A DNA stretch of 20,719 nucleotides. Source: JABDJL01 sp047614505 (GTDB lineage: Bacteria; Pseudomonadota; Gammaproteobacteria; Xanthomonadales; SZUA-36). Both the position numbers and the translations under genes were made by a program. The stretch lies in the NCBI GenBank assembly GCA_047614505.1, contig JBLHGQ010000046.1, positions 1 through 20,719 of the forward strand. Direction: 5' to 3'. Within the stretch, counting starts at the first letter, position 1, and each line of letters begins with the position of its first letter. A model generated the notes under the pieces. It was not told the origin of the DNA. It did not search any database and saw nothing but the letters and a program-made list of their open reading frames with translations. Of this stretch, positions 6,703 through 15,066 are shown piece after piece.

Positions 6703-8166
6703 ATGGTTAAATTAAGCAATCAGGCGCTGTTCAGGAATCAGGCCTACATCAACGGTGAGTGGGTGGGCGCAGACAGCGGCGACACTTTCCCGGTCACCAA
6801 CCCGGCAGATGGCAGCAAGCTGACCGAAGTGCCAAATCAGGGTGTAGATGAAACCCGCCGCGCCATTGAAGCAGCAAATGCTGCCTGGCCCGCGTGGAGC
6901 GCAAGAACAGCGAAAGACCGTGCCGCTATTTTACGTTGCTGGTACAACCTGATACTGGAAAACAAAGATGATCTGGCAATATTGATGACAGCAGAGCAGG
7001 GTAAACCGGTTGCTGAGTCAGCTGGCGAGATTATGTATGGCGCCTCCTTTATCGAGTGGTTTGCTGAGGAAGGCAAAAGAATTTACGGCGATGTGATTCC
7101 CACGCATATGACGGACCGCAGAATTATTGTGATTAAGCAGTCTGTTGGAGTTGTGGCCTGCATCACTCCCTGGAACTTCCCGACTGCCATGATTACCCGC
7201 AAAGCCGGACCTGCTCTGGCCGCGGGCTGTCCCATCGTGATTAAGCCGGCCTCAGAAACACCGTTGTCGGCGCTCGCATTGGCAGAACTGGCCGAACAGG
7301 CCGGAATACCGGCCGGTGTGTTCAATATTGTGACCACCACCAACTCCCGTGATGTTGGTAAAGAGTTGACCCAAAGCCCCCTGGTGCGGAAATTTTCCTT
7401 TACCGGCTCAACAGGTGTCGGAAAGCAATTAATCAAACAGTGCGCATCCACGGTCAAAAAAGTTTCCATGGAGCTGGGTGGCAATGCGCCATTTATTGTT
7501 TTCGATGATGCAGATGTCGATGCAGCGGTAACGGGTGCGATTATTTCGAAATACCGCAATGCAGGCCAAACTTGTGTATGTGCAAACAGGATTTACGTTC
7601 AGGATGCGGTTTACGATGAATTCGTTGAGAAATTCATAATTGCCACGCAGGCGTTGATGGTTGGTCGTGGCGATGAGGCTGGTGTGAATATTGGCCCAAT
7701 GATTTCGGCCAGCGCAATTGAAAAAGTTGAAGAGCTATTGGGCGATGCCATTGCCAAGGGAGCTTCAGTTGCGACCGGAGGTAAACGCCATGCACTGGGC
7801 GGTCAGTTTTACGAGCCAACTGTGGTGCGCGATGTTACAGCGGATATGGCATTTGCCACTGAAGAAATTTTTGGTCCGGTTGCACCGATATTCCGTTTTT
7901 CAGAGGAAAAAGAGGTCATTGACCTGGCTAATGCCACCGAATTTGGTCTGGCATCGTATTTTTATGCCCGTGATCTGGGCCGTGTATGGCGTGTGGCCGA
8001 AGGGTTGGAGTACGGCATGGTGTGCATTAATGACGGCATTCTTTCAACCGAGGTTGCGCCCTTTGGTGGTATGAAAGAATCCGGTTCTGGTCGTGAAGGC
8101 TCCAAGTACGGCATTGAGGAATTTGTCGAAATCAAGTACATCACCATGGCGGGCTTAAATAGCTGA
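6703..8166 (+). CDS. gabD: NAD(P)+-dependent aldehyde dehydrogenase, succinate-semialdehyde dehydrogenase type
   Basis: The 487-residue product is full-length for the family. Catalytic C291 lies in GQTCVCANR, where the CVC pair (C291, C293) is characteristic of succinate-semialdehyde dehydrogenases and forms a redox switch in some of them. The general-base E257 is in MELGGNAP, and the cofactor-binding K181 is in IKPASETP, following ITPWNFPTAM. The overall sequence (YINGEWV, NPADGSKLTEVPNQG, PFGGMKESGSGREGSKYG) fits GabD-like enzymes oxidising succinate semialdehyde to succinate in the cytoplasm. No GABA transaminase or permease is nearby, so related substrates such as glutarate semialdehyde or sulfolactaldehyde are not excluded. 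AAGG about 8 nt upstream supports the ATG at 6703. It is divergent from the apr operon. Confidence 0.85.
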   Translation: MVKLSNQALFRNQAYINGEWVGADSGDTFPVTNPADGSKLTEVPNQGVDETRRAIEAANAAWPAWSARTAKDRAAILRCWYNLILENKDDLAILMTAEQGKPVAESAGEIMYGASFIEWFAEEGKRIYGDVIPTHMTDRRIIVIKQSVGVVACITPWNFPTAMITRKAGPALAAGCPIVIKPASETPLSALALAELAEQAGIPAGVFNIVTTTNSRDVGKELTQSPLVRKFSFTGSTGVGKQLIKQCASTVKKVSMELGGNAPFIVFDDADVDAAVTGAIISKYRNAGQTCVCANRIYVQDAVYDEFVEKFIIATQALMVGRGDEAGVNIGPMISASAIEKVEELLGDAIAKGASVATGGKRHALGGQFYEPTVVRDVTADMAFATEEIFGPVAPIFRFSEEKEVIDLANATEFGLASYFYARDLGRVWRVAEGLEYGMVCINDGILSTEVAPFGGMKESGSGREGSKYGIEEFVEIKYITMAGLNS

Positions 8167-8169
8167 TTT

Positions 8170-8328
8170 TGCCTTTTGTAGGAGCGATGACCACATCGCG
8201 AATTGCTTCGGTTAGCACCGGCGTGAAAAATAACGTAGGAGCGATGGTGCCTTTTGTAGGAGCGATGACCACATCGCGAATTGCTTCGGTTAGCACCGGC
8301 GTGAAAAATAACGTAGGAGCGATGGTGC
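8170..8328. repeat. Two 78-bp tandem repeats containing REP-like GTAGGAGCGATG palindromes
   Basis: Unit 1 (8170-8247) and unit 2 (8248-8325) are identical, and the match continues through TGC at 8326-8328. Each unit holds a perfect small hairpin, GCGATG-ACCA-CATCGC (8184-8199 and its copy 78 bp on), headed by GTAG, and a second GTAGGAGCGATGG head. The four heads start at 8178, 8235, 8256 and 8313, so the spacings are 57, 21 and 57 bp. GTAGGAGCG heads followed by a short palindrome are the layout of pseudomonad-style REP elements moved by RAYT transposases, which recognise a GTAG-type tetranucleotide at the hairpin foot. No RAYT gene lies in the window. Because 78 is a multiple of 3, spurious repetitive reading frames cross this patch; they are not genes. 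Confidence 0.9.
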
Positions 8329-8351
8329 GATTGCGGAGCAATTGCCATCGC
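8319..8351. repeat. Extended REP-like stem-loop joining the 78-bp and 19-bp repeats
   Basis: GCGATGG (8319-8325) pairs with CCATCGC (8345-8351). After a two-base bulge an inner stem continues, CGATTGC (8328-8334) with GCAATTG (8338-8344), containing one G-T pair, around the loop GGA. This is the largest stem in the patch and looks like a full-length REP hairpin, of which the others are shorter versions. Lying just after the aldehyde dehydrogenase gene, it could slow transcription or protect the 3' end of its mRNA. Confidence 0.6.
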
Positions 8352-8410
8352 GAAGCTTTTTAGCCATCGCGAAGCTTTTTAGCCATCGCGAAGCTTTTTA
8401 GCCATCGCGA
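8344..8410. repeat. 19-bp tandem repeat GCCATCGCGAAGCTTTTTA, about 3.5 copies
   Basis: Copies start at 8344, 8363, 8382 and 8401 (the last is partial, 10 bp). Each begins with CCATCGCGAA, the same half-palindrome that closes the REP-like hairpins, followed by GCTTTTTA. The patch therefore looks like local amplification of the 3' half of a REP element by slippage. The spacing is too short and uniform for CRISPR. It ends 39 bp before the cysteine desulfurase-like gene. Confidence 0.9.
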
Positions 8411-8448
8411 ATGAACATTCGGCGAGCACTGTAATCTGGAAAAAAATA

Positions 8449-9711
8449 ATGACAAAATTTGACACAGACTTTGTAAGATCTCAATTTCCGGCTTTTTCCG
8501 AGCCCTCACTGGAGGGCTTCGTGCATTTCGAAAATGCCGGAGGGTCTTATGCCTGTCGCCAGGTTGTGGACCGGCTTCACGACTACTATCGAACAACCAA
8601 GTTGCAACCTTATTACGATTTCGGACCGTCCCGCGACGCCGGGGAGTTGATGGATTCTGCCCGGGACAGGATGGCTGCCTGGTTGAATGTTGCTTCGGAT
8701 GAGCTGCATTTTGGGCCCTCCACTTCGCAAAACACCTATGTGGTGGCGCAAGCTTTGCGTCAGCATTTAGAACCCGGCGATGAGCTCATCGTCACCAACC
8801 AGGATCACGAGGCGAATATTGGTTCCTGGCGCAGGCTTGAAGCTTCCGGGGTCGTGATTCGGGAGTGGCAGGTCAATCCGGAAACTGCCGAGCTTAACCT
8901 TTCTGATCTGGATAATTTGTTAAACGAAAAAACCAAAGTCGTCGCGTTTACACAATGTTCCAATATCATCGGATCCATCAATCCTGCAAAAGAGATATGC
9001 GAAAAAATTCATGCTGCAGGCGCATTAGCATTTGTAGATGCGGTTGCATTTGCGCCTCATGGTTTGATGGACATTGATGATCTGGGCGCAGATATCTACA
9101 AGTTTTCCCTATACAAAGTCTATGGTCCACACCTGGGGGCCATGGTGATACGCAGACATGTGAATGAAGCGCTGCCGAACCAGGGACACTTTTTCAATGA
9201 GTCATTATCGGGAGCCAGGTTTACCCCTGCCGGTCCGGATCACGCGCAGATTGCCTCGGTCAATGGCGTGATCGATTACATGGAAACCATTCATGATCAT
9301 CATTTTGGCGATCATCTTTTTGCCGACCCTCAAACCGAAGGGACAGGGGGCACGACCATAGAAAAAGGCCGCCGCGTTCACGAGCTATTTCAGAACAGAG
9401 AACGTGAGCTGGTTAAACCACTGCTGAATTATCTGTCCAACCATCCAAAAGTCAGGATAGTCGGCAAAAGTACGGTTGAGAATCGTGCGCCAACGGTTTC
9501 ATTCACCGTTGAAGGACAGTCTTCAATTGATATCGCATCTAAACTTGGCGCACAAAACATCGGCGTTGGGGTAGGGCACTGCTACGCCTATCGCCTGATC
9601 GAGGCATTGGGAATTGATCTTGATGACGGCGTGGTAAGAACCTCGTTGGTGCATTACACCTCAGAGGCTGAAGTTAGCCGCTTGATCGAAACGCTCGACG
9701 GTGTTTTCTAG
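8449..9711 (+). CDS. Cysteine desulfurase-like class V aminotransferase, VC1184 subfamily
   Basis: The 420-residue PLP enzyme has the fold type I layout: AGGSYACRQVVDRL near residue 30, STSQNTYVVAQAL (PLP-phosphate region), QDHEANIGSW (NxDHEAN-like), FVDAVAFAPHGLMD (the PLP Asp region), and Schiff-base K223 in FSLYKVYGPHLGAM. The YKxxGPH form marks the VC1184 subfamily of cysteine desulfurase-like proteins, whose substrate is not well established. C378 lies in VGVGHCYAYRL, a position resembling the GHHCAQ loop of SufS that carries the persulfide-forming Cys. It may release sulfur from cysteine or a related amino acid, which would suit a neighbourhood with sulfur-oxidation genes, but no suf or isc gene is adjacent. 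A GGAAAA about 8 nt upstream supports the ATG at 8449. Confidence 0.85.
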   Translation: MTKFDTDFVRSQFPAFSEPSLEGFVHFENAGGSYACRQVVDRLHDYYRTTKLQPYYDFGPSRDAGELMDSARDRMAAWLNVASDELHFGPSTSQNTYVVAQALRQHLEPGDELIVTNQDHEANIGSWRRLEASGVVIREWQVNPETAELNLSDLDNLLNEKTKVVAFTQCSNIIGSINPAKEICEKIHAAGALAFVDAVAFAPHGLMDIDDLGADIYKFSLYKVYGPHLGAMVIRRHVNEALPNQGHFFNESLSGARFTPAGPDHAQIASVNGVIDYMETIHDHHFGDHLFADPQTEGTGGTTIEKGRRVHELFQNRERELVKPLLNYLSNHPKVRIVGKSTVENRAPTVSFTVEGQSSIDIASKLGAQNIGVGVGHCYAYRLIEALGIDLDDGVVRTSLVHYTSEAEVSRLIETLDGVF

Positions 9712-9736
9712 GCACCAAGAGAATACAACCCATGGA

Positions 9737-11251
9737 CTATAGACCAGTTAATACCGCAGCATAGATTTCAATTGCATCCCACAGGTTCTGCAGGCGCAGG
9801 TTTTCATTGGCACCGTGTTGATTATTATCGTGGTTGGCAATTGGCAGAATCAGCACCGGCGTATCCAGCACCTCACCCACAATATAAATAGGCAAACTGC
9901 CGCCCATGGTGGGTGTCTGGATCAAAGTGCCACCAGATAACTCATTCAGAATTGCGGAAATTTTCAGTGCCATTGGTTCATCAAAAGAGGCACGATACGC
10001 CGGGTAGCCACCTGAAGACGACCACTCCAGTTTGGCAACCCGACCATGTTCTGCACGCTCTTCAGCGGTAGGCTCATCTTCGCTTATAAAGTAACCCTGA
10101 TCACGAATGTGAGCTTCAATTACGGTGCGCAAATGTTCCGGCGTTAAATCAGGAACCAACCGTAAACCAATAGAAGCTGAAGCAGACGGTTGAATGGCAT
10201 TTCGCGCCAGGCCGCCCACATTTCCACCTGAAATACCCCGCAAATTCATGGCTGGCCGGGAGATTGCAATTTCCAGGCGGTCTTCAGTTTCAGGGCGTCC
10301 AATGCCCATTTCAGCCATCAGCTTGTCGTCCATGTAGGGGGTATTGGCGATAGCAGCCTGCTCCGCCTCGCTCAATGGTCTGAACTGATCATAAAAGCCA
10401 TCAACATAAACATTACCGTTGGTGTCGCGCATGCTGCCGATCAGATCTGTTAACAGGGCAATCGGGTTTGGCGCCCAGTTCCCATAGTGTCCACTATGAA
10501 GCGGACGGTTGGGGCCATAGACCGTCAGATTGAAACCATAGGTTCCCCGCACACCGTATACCAGTTGCCATCTGCGGCTCTGATGAGCAGGACCGTCGCA
10601 GAATAACCAAAGGTCTGCTCCAAGCCGGTCTTTATGTTTTTCCAGCATTGCCCGAAGGTTTGGCGAGCCCGCCTCCTCTTCTCCCTCAAGGAAAACCTTG
10701 AGATTCACGGTTAGTGCAATTCCAGCAGCATCCATTGCCATCAAAGCAGACTGAAGCGCGACTATTGGCGCCTTGTCATCGCCTGCTGAGCGGCCAAAGA
10801 GTCGCCATTCAGGGTTAAAAGGCGCCTTTATCGGAACCTCTTTACCATTATTTTCGACCATGTCATCACGCATTACCGGGGACCACGGGTCTGACGCCCA
10901 ATCATTCGGGTTTACGGGCTGGCCGTCATAATGGATATAAATTAATACGGTCTTATCTGCACCCTCCACCAGACGTTCTGCATAAATCGCCGGATTAGCA
11001 CCATCAAGTTCCAGTAATTCGGTATGCATTCCAGCCTGATCCAGCATATCCATGATGTGGCCGGCATTGCGGCGGATGTTTTCAGTATCAAGGGCGACAT
11101 TGGGTATGCTCAGAAGGCTGACAAAGCGGTCAACAATCAATTGTTCGTTTTCCACTCGCCAATCACGGATGTGGTTTGTTGGCTCAGGGGCCCCGGAAAC
11201 AACCGAAACACAATAAATGACAAGAACAAAGAAACAAATTATTCGGCGCAT
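9737..11251 (-). CDS. Secreted M20-family metallopeptidase (dipeptidase-like)
   Basis: Counted from the preferred ATG at 11251, the protein has 504 residues and starts with a clear signal peptide (MRRIICFFVLVIYCVSVVSG, then APEP). The frame extends to an ATG at 11299, but those 16 residues would spoil the signal peptide and have no ribosome site, whereas GGA lies about 11 nt before 11251. M20 metal and catalytic residues are present: H107 and D109 in IHYDGQP, D158 in RSAGDDKAP, and E191-E192 in LEGEEEAGS. A dimerisation domain follows (YGVRGTYGFNLTVYGPNRPLHSGHYG). It most resembles the CNDP/dipeptidase branch, so a di-zinc exopeptidase acting in the periplasm on dipeptides or short peptides is likely. 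It converges with the cysteine desulfurase-like gene (25-bp gap) and is divergent from the oxidoreductase operon. Confidence 0.9.
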   Translation of the reverse strand: MRRIICFFVLVIYCVSVVSGAPEPTNHIRDWRVENEQLIVDRFVSLLSIPNVALDTENIRRNAGHIMDMLDQAGMHTELLELDGANPAIYAERLVEGADKTVLIYIHYDGQPVNPNDWASDPWSPVMRDDMVENNGKEVPIKAPFNPEWRLFGRSAGDDKAPIVALQSALMAMDAAGIALTVNLKVFLEGEEEAGSPNLRAMLEKHKDRLGADLWLFCDGPAHQSRRWQLVYGVRGTYGFNLTVYGPNRPLHSGHYGNWAPNPIALLTDLIGSMRDTNGNVYVDGFYDQFRPLSEAEQAAIANTPYMDDKLMAEMGIGRPETEDRLEIAISRPAMNLRGISGGNVGGLARNAIQPSASASIGLRLVPDLTPEHLRTVIEAHIRDQGYFISEDEPTAEERAEHGRVAKLEWSSSGGYPAYRASFDEPMALKISAILNELSGGTLIQTPTMGGSLPIYIVGEVLDTPVLILPIANHDNNQHGANENLRLQNLWDAIEIYAAVLTGL

Positions 11252-11323
11252 CAAGGAAATCCATAAAAGAGGCGAGGCCTTACCATAGGCCAGTGACATT
11301 TTGATCGCAATGGCTCGCTTTCA

Positions 11324-13261
11324 ATGTACATCGGCGTGAGTTTTTCAAATAAAAGCGATCTATTGCGAAATAACTATTCAGAGCCCCGTCAAAAACAGTT
11401 ATCCTTCATCAAGCGACTATTAAGGGCTGCCGAAAAGGCGGAGAGGAAAACACCAGGAATGAAACGTACGGATACTTCGAATCCGGATTATTTTCATAAG
11501 GTCGTTGATTGCCAATGGGGGTGTCCGGCACACACAGATGTGCCTGAGTACATTCGCCAGATCGCCCAGGGCAACTTTACCGACGCGTACATGACCAACC
11601 GGGAAAGTAATATTTTCCCCGGGATTTTGGGTCGAGTGTGCGATCGCCCCTGTGAACCGGCCTGCCGGCGCGGGCGGACCAATGAAACACCGGTCGCCAT
11701 TTGCCGCTTAAAACGGGTGGCGTCAGACAATCGCGATGACATTACTGACCTGTTGCCCATCATTCCGGAACAAAAAATAGGTAAGAAAATAGCTCTGATA
11801 GGCGCCGGCTGCGCATCACTCTCAGTTGCAAACGATCTGATGCCTTTGGGCTATGAATGTACAGTTTTCGAAGCTTTACCGGTTCCCGGTGGCCTGATGC
11901 GATCCAATATCCCTGCATTTCGACTTCCAGCCGTGGTTTTGGATGACGAAATCAATCAAATCGTGAACATGGGTGTGGATTTACGCCTTAACAGCCCGGT
12001 TAACAGCATGAAAGCACTGTTAAACGATGGTTTTGACGCGGTTTTTGTTGGTACCGGTGCACCAAAAGGCAAAGAGCTCAGCCTGCCGGGTCGAGATGAA
12101 GGCGGCGATAACATCCACATCGGAATATCCTGGCTGGAATCTGTGGCTTTTGATCACATTAAAAGCATTGGCAAAAAAGTGCTCATCATAGGGGTGGGCA
12201 ATACCGCCATGGATTGCTGCCGTACCTCCCTGCGCATGGGTGCAGACGAAGTCAAAGTGATGGCGCGCAAACCACGGGACTTCTTCAAAGCATCGGACTG
12301 GGAACTTGAAGATGCCGAAGAAGAAAACGTTGAAATCGTTATTAACCACTCCCCTAAAGAGTTTGTGGTTGAAAACGGCAATCTTACGGGCATGAAATTC
12401 GATGTTATCGAATACGACATCGAAAACGGTCGTATCAAAGACCAACGCGTGCTTGAAGAAGTGTTCATTGCTTGTGATGACGTGGTATTGGCAATTGGAC
12501 AGGAAAACTCTTTCCCATGGGTAGAGCGGGATATTGGAATTGAGTTTGACCAATGGGATGTACCGGTCGTGGACCGCACTACATTTGAATCAAGTCTGGC
12601 TGGCGTATTTTTTGGTGGTGATGCAGCTTTTGGACCTGAGAATATCATTTGGGCAGTTGAGCACGGCCATCAGGCTGCTATATCGATTCATCAACATTGC
12701 CAGGCCAAGCCCCTGACAGAACGACTACCTGTGACCATGAATTTGGGCAGTCGCAAAATGGGTATGCACGAATGGAGTTATTCCAATGACTTCGACCCTG
12801 CTGCCCGGCGCAAAATGGAACACGTGTCACTTAAGGAACGCTTTGGTGACCTCACCACTGAGGTCGAACTGGGGTTCACCTGGGAACAGGCTCAAAAGGA
12901 AGTTGAGCGTTGTCTGAATTGTGATATTCAAACCGTATTCACTGATGACCTGTGTATTGAGTGCGATGCCTGCCTGGATATTTGTCCGACAGATTGTTTG
13001 ACCATCACTGCAGGTGGTGAAGAAGAAGACATTTTCTCGCGATTAAAGGCGCCCAGGCTGGAAGCGGACCAGCCGATGTTTGTGTCAGGAGAGCTCAAGC
13101 AAACGGCTCGCGTAATGGTGAAAGACGAAAACCTCTGCATTCATTGCGGCCTGTGTTCCGAGCGCTGTCCCACTGCTGCCTGGGACATGCAAAAGTCTTT
13201 GCTGAACTTCCCACGGGCTGGTGACAATGCCAAGGAACAAAACCAGATGGCAGATACATGA
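11324..13261 (+). CDS. GltD-like FAD/NAD(P)-binding, multi-[4Fe-4S] subunit of a 2-oxoacid oxidoreductase
   Basis: The 645-residue protein has three parts. The N-terminal iron-sulfur domain resembles that of glutamate synthase small subunit and dihydropyrimidine dehydrogenase: C63-x3-C67 (DCQWGCPAHTD), C106-x3-C110-x3-C114, and C127. Two Rossmann regions follow: IALIGAGCASLSVANDL (FAD) and VLIIGVGNTAMDCCRTSL (NAD(P)H). A C-terminal two-cluster ferredoxin domain has C544-x2-C547-x2-C550-x3-C554-P and C605-x2-C608-x2-C611-x3-C615-P. It overlaps the next gene, an oxoacid oxidoreductase subunit, by 4 nt, so it probably carries electrons between that enzyme and NAD(P)H. The start is uncertain: ATG 11324 has no evident ribosome site, while ATG 11459 (MKRTDTSNPDYF) has GGAGAGG about 11 nt upstream and keeps every domain. 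Confidence 0.88.
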   Translation: MYIGVSFSNKSDLLRNNYSEPRQKQLSFIKRLLRAAEKAERKTPGMKRTDTSNPDYFHKVVDCQWGCPAHTDVPEYIRQIAQGNFTDAYMTNRESNIFPGILGRVCDRPCEPACRRGRTNETPVAICRLKRVASDNRDDITDLLPIIPEQKIGKKIALIGAGCASLSVANDLMPLGYECTVFEALPVPGGLMRSNIPAFRLPAVVLDDEINQIVNMGVDLRLNSPVNSMKALLNDGFDAVFVGTGAPKGKELSLPGRDEGGDNIHIGISWLESVAFDHIKSIGKKVLIIGVGNTAMDCCRTSLRMGADEVKVMARKPRDFFKASDWELEDAEEENVEIVINHSPKEFVVENGNLTGMKFDVIEYDIENGRIKDQRVLEEVFIACDDVVLAIGQENSFPWVERDIGIEFDQWDVPVVDRTTFESSLAGVFFGGDAAFGPENIIWAVEHGHQAAISIHQHCQAKPLTERLPVTMNLGSRKMGMHEWSYSNDFDPAARRKMEHVSLKERFGDLTTEVELGFTWEQAQKEVERCLNCDIQTVFTDDLCIECDACLDICPTDCLTITAGGEEEDIFSRLKAPRLEADQPMFVSGELKQTARVMVKDENLCIHCGLCSERCPTAAWDMQKSLLNFPRAGDNAKEQNQMADT

Positions 13262-15066
13262 CTGAGCGAATCAATGATTTTGTGCTGAAAATAGCCACAG
13301 TCAATGGCACGGGCTCTGCCAGTGCCAATGGATTGTTGATGAAGGCGCTGTTTCGTATGGGCGTGCCAGTGACCGGTAAAAACATGTTTCCCTCCAATAT
13401 CCAGGGCCTTCCGACCTGGTATGAAGTGCGTGCTAACCACAACGGATACATGTCCCGCTCCGGCCGGGTTGATGTGATGGTGGCGATGAATGCTCAGACA
13501 TATCAGAAAGACCTTGCCGAGGTCAGCCCCGGTGGTTTTTTGATTTACGACTCGACCTGGCCTCGCGGAGAGACCATGAGCCGTGATGATATTACCGTTC
13601 TGGGTGTGCCGCTGGCTGCTTTGTGCAACGAAAACTTTAGCGTTGCCAGAATTCGCATCCTGATGAAGAACGTTGCTTATGTGGGCGTGCTATCGGCACT
13701 GATGGGTATAGATCGGGAAGTATTGCGCACCTTGCTGGAAGAGACTTTTGCCGCCAAACCCAAACTGGTCGATGGCAACCTTAAGGCGATTAACATCGGC
13801 TATGACTATGCAATGGCCAACTTCACCTGCCCTTTGCCGGTGCGCGCTGAAGTCATGGGTGATAACAGCGGGCATATCCTGATCGACGGTAACTCCGCTG
13901 CTGCTTTGGGCTGTGTTTATGCCGGCGCTACGGTTGGCGCATGGTATCCAATCACGCCGTCCACCTCTCTGATGGACGCGTTTCAGGGTTTTTGTAATCA
14001 GTTTCGTGTAGACCCCGAAACTGGGGAAAACCGCTTTTGTATTATCCAGGCGGAAGATGAGCTGGCCGCGGCCGGTATGGTTTTGGGTGCAAACTGGGTT
14101 GGCGCCAGGGCATTTACACCCACTTCCGGCCCGGGCATTTCCTTGATGAGTGAGTTTATTGGCTTTGCTTATTATGCGGAGATTCCCTCGGTCTTTTTTG
14201 ATATTCAACGTGTAGGACCATCTACCGGCATGCCGACACGTACCCAGCAGTGCGATGTGATGATGTGTGCATTTGCATCCCACGGCGATACCCGACATCC
14301 ACTTCTGTTTCCATCTGACCCCAGCGAGTGTTTTGAAATGGCAGTTACTGCTTTTGATCTCAGCGAAAGGCTACAAACACCGATATTTGTTATGTCCGAT
14401 ATTGATATCGGAATGAATGACTGGATGATCCCGGAACTGACCTGGGATGACAGTTTCCGCCCGGACCGGGGAAAAATACTGGGAGCTGAAGAGCTTCGGA
14501 AAATGGAAAAGTTTTATCGCTATCTCGATACAGACGGCGACGGAATTCCGTACCGCAGTTATCCGGGCACGACTCACAAGGGTGCTTATTTCGTACGCGG
14601 ATCCGGGCATAACCGTTATGGCGGATACACCGAAGATTCAGATGAATACCAGGATGTGGTCGACCGCCTGCTGGTTAAATGGGAAACAGCTCGCGGTATG
14701 GTACCGAAACCGGTTATTCGAAAAGCCACACAGGAAACGCGCTTTGGTGTTATCGCATATGGCAGCTCTGATGGTGCGGTCAACGAAGCCCTGGATCGTT
14801 TGGCAGAACAGAATTTCCATGCGGATTACCTACGAATCCGGGCCTTTCCTTTCAGTGATGAAGTGCTGGAATTTCTCGCCTCTCATGACACTATATTTGT
14901 GGTGGAACAAAACCGCGATGCCCAACTTCGCTCCCTGCTGATCATCGAAACACCAGCCGATGATGAAAACCTGATCAAGGTACTGCACTACGGCGGCATG
15001 CCGATTCCTGCCAGTTTCGTAATTGATGCAGTTCTTGAGCACATCAAAGCGGAGGTGGCGGCATGA
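13258..15066 (+). CDS. 2-oxoacid:acceptor oxidoreductase, fused gamma-alpha subunit (2-oxoglutarate oxidoreductase-like)
   Basis: The 602-residue protein fuses a gamma domain (about 1-200; ATVNGTGSASANGLLMKALF at 14-33, then VPVTGKNMFPSNIQGLPTWY) to the alpha pyrimidine-binding domain (from about 205; GNSAAALGCVYAGATVGAWY, YPITPSTSLMDAF, GPSTGMPTRTQQ). This gamma-alpha fusion is usual in KorA-type enzymes. With the beta subunit it would convert a 2-oxoacid and CoA to acyl-CoA, CO2 and reduced ferredoxin-type clusters, or run in reverse. 2-Oxoglutarate is a plausible substrate but pyruvate or branched 2-oxoacids cannot be excluded. An Asp-rich DTDGDG loop lies at 424-429, followed by GTTHKGAYF. 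ATG overlaps the preceding TGA (ATGA), indicating translational coupling. Confidence 0.9.
   Translation: MTERINDFVLKIATVNGTGSASANGLLMKALFRMGVPVTGKNMFPSNIQGLPTWYEVRANHNGYMSRSGRVDVMVAMNAQTYQKDLAEVSPGGFLIYDSTWPRGETMSRDDITVLGVPLAALCNENFSVARIRILMKNVAYVGVLSALMGIDREVLRTLLEETFAAKPKLVDGNLKAINIGYDYAMANFTCPLPVRAEVMGDNSGHILIDGNSAAALGCVYAGATVGAWYPITPSTSLMDAFQGFCNQFRVDPETGENRFCIIQAEDELAAAGMVLGANWVGARAFTPTSGPGISLMSEFIGFAYYAEIPSVFFDIQRVGPSTGMPTRTQQCDVMMCAFASHGDTRHPLLFPSDPSECFEMAVTAFDLSERLQTPIFVMSDIDIGMNDWMIPELTWDDSFRPDRGKILGAEELRKMEKFYRYLDTDGDGIPYRSYPGTTHKGAYFVRGSGHNRYGGYTEDSDEYQDVVDRLLVKWETARGMVPKPVIRKATQETRFGVIAYGSSDGAVNEALDRLAEQNFHADYLRIRAFPFSDEVLEFLASHDTIFVVEQNRDAQLRSLLIIETPADDENLIKVLHYGGMPIPASFVIDAVLEHIKAEVAA

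Noticed and set aside
8169..8363. Repetitive open frames on both strands across the repeat patch (27-residue repeats)
   Set aside because: They arise because the 78-bp unit is a multiple of 3. The DNA is made of REP-like palindromes, with no ribosome site or conserved protein.
8344..8410. Possible CRISPR array
   Set aside because: The 19-bp units are directly adjacent, with no unique spacers, and no cas gene is in the window.
12020..12553. 177-codon minus-strand frame opposite the GltD-like subunit
   Set aside because: Antisense shadow; the composition (many Phe and His) is what reverse reading of acidic codons gives.
13690..14298. 202-codon open frame on the minus strand opposite the oxoacid oxidoreductase alpha gene
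   Set aside because: Antisense shadow of a strongly conserved gene, with no motif of its own.
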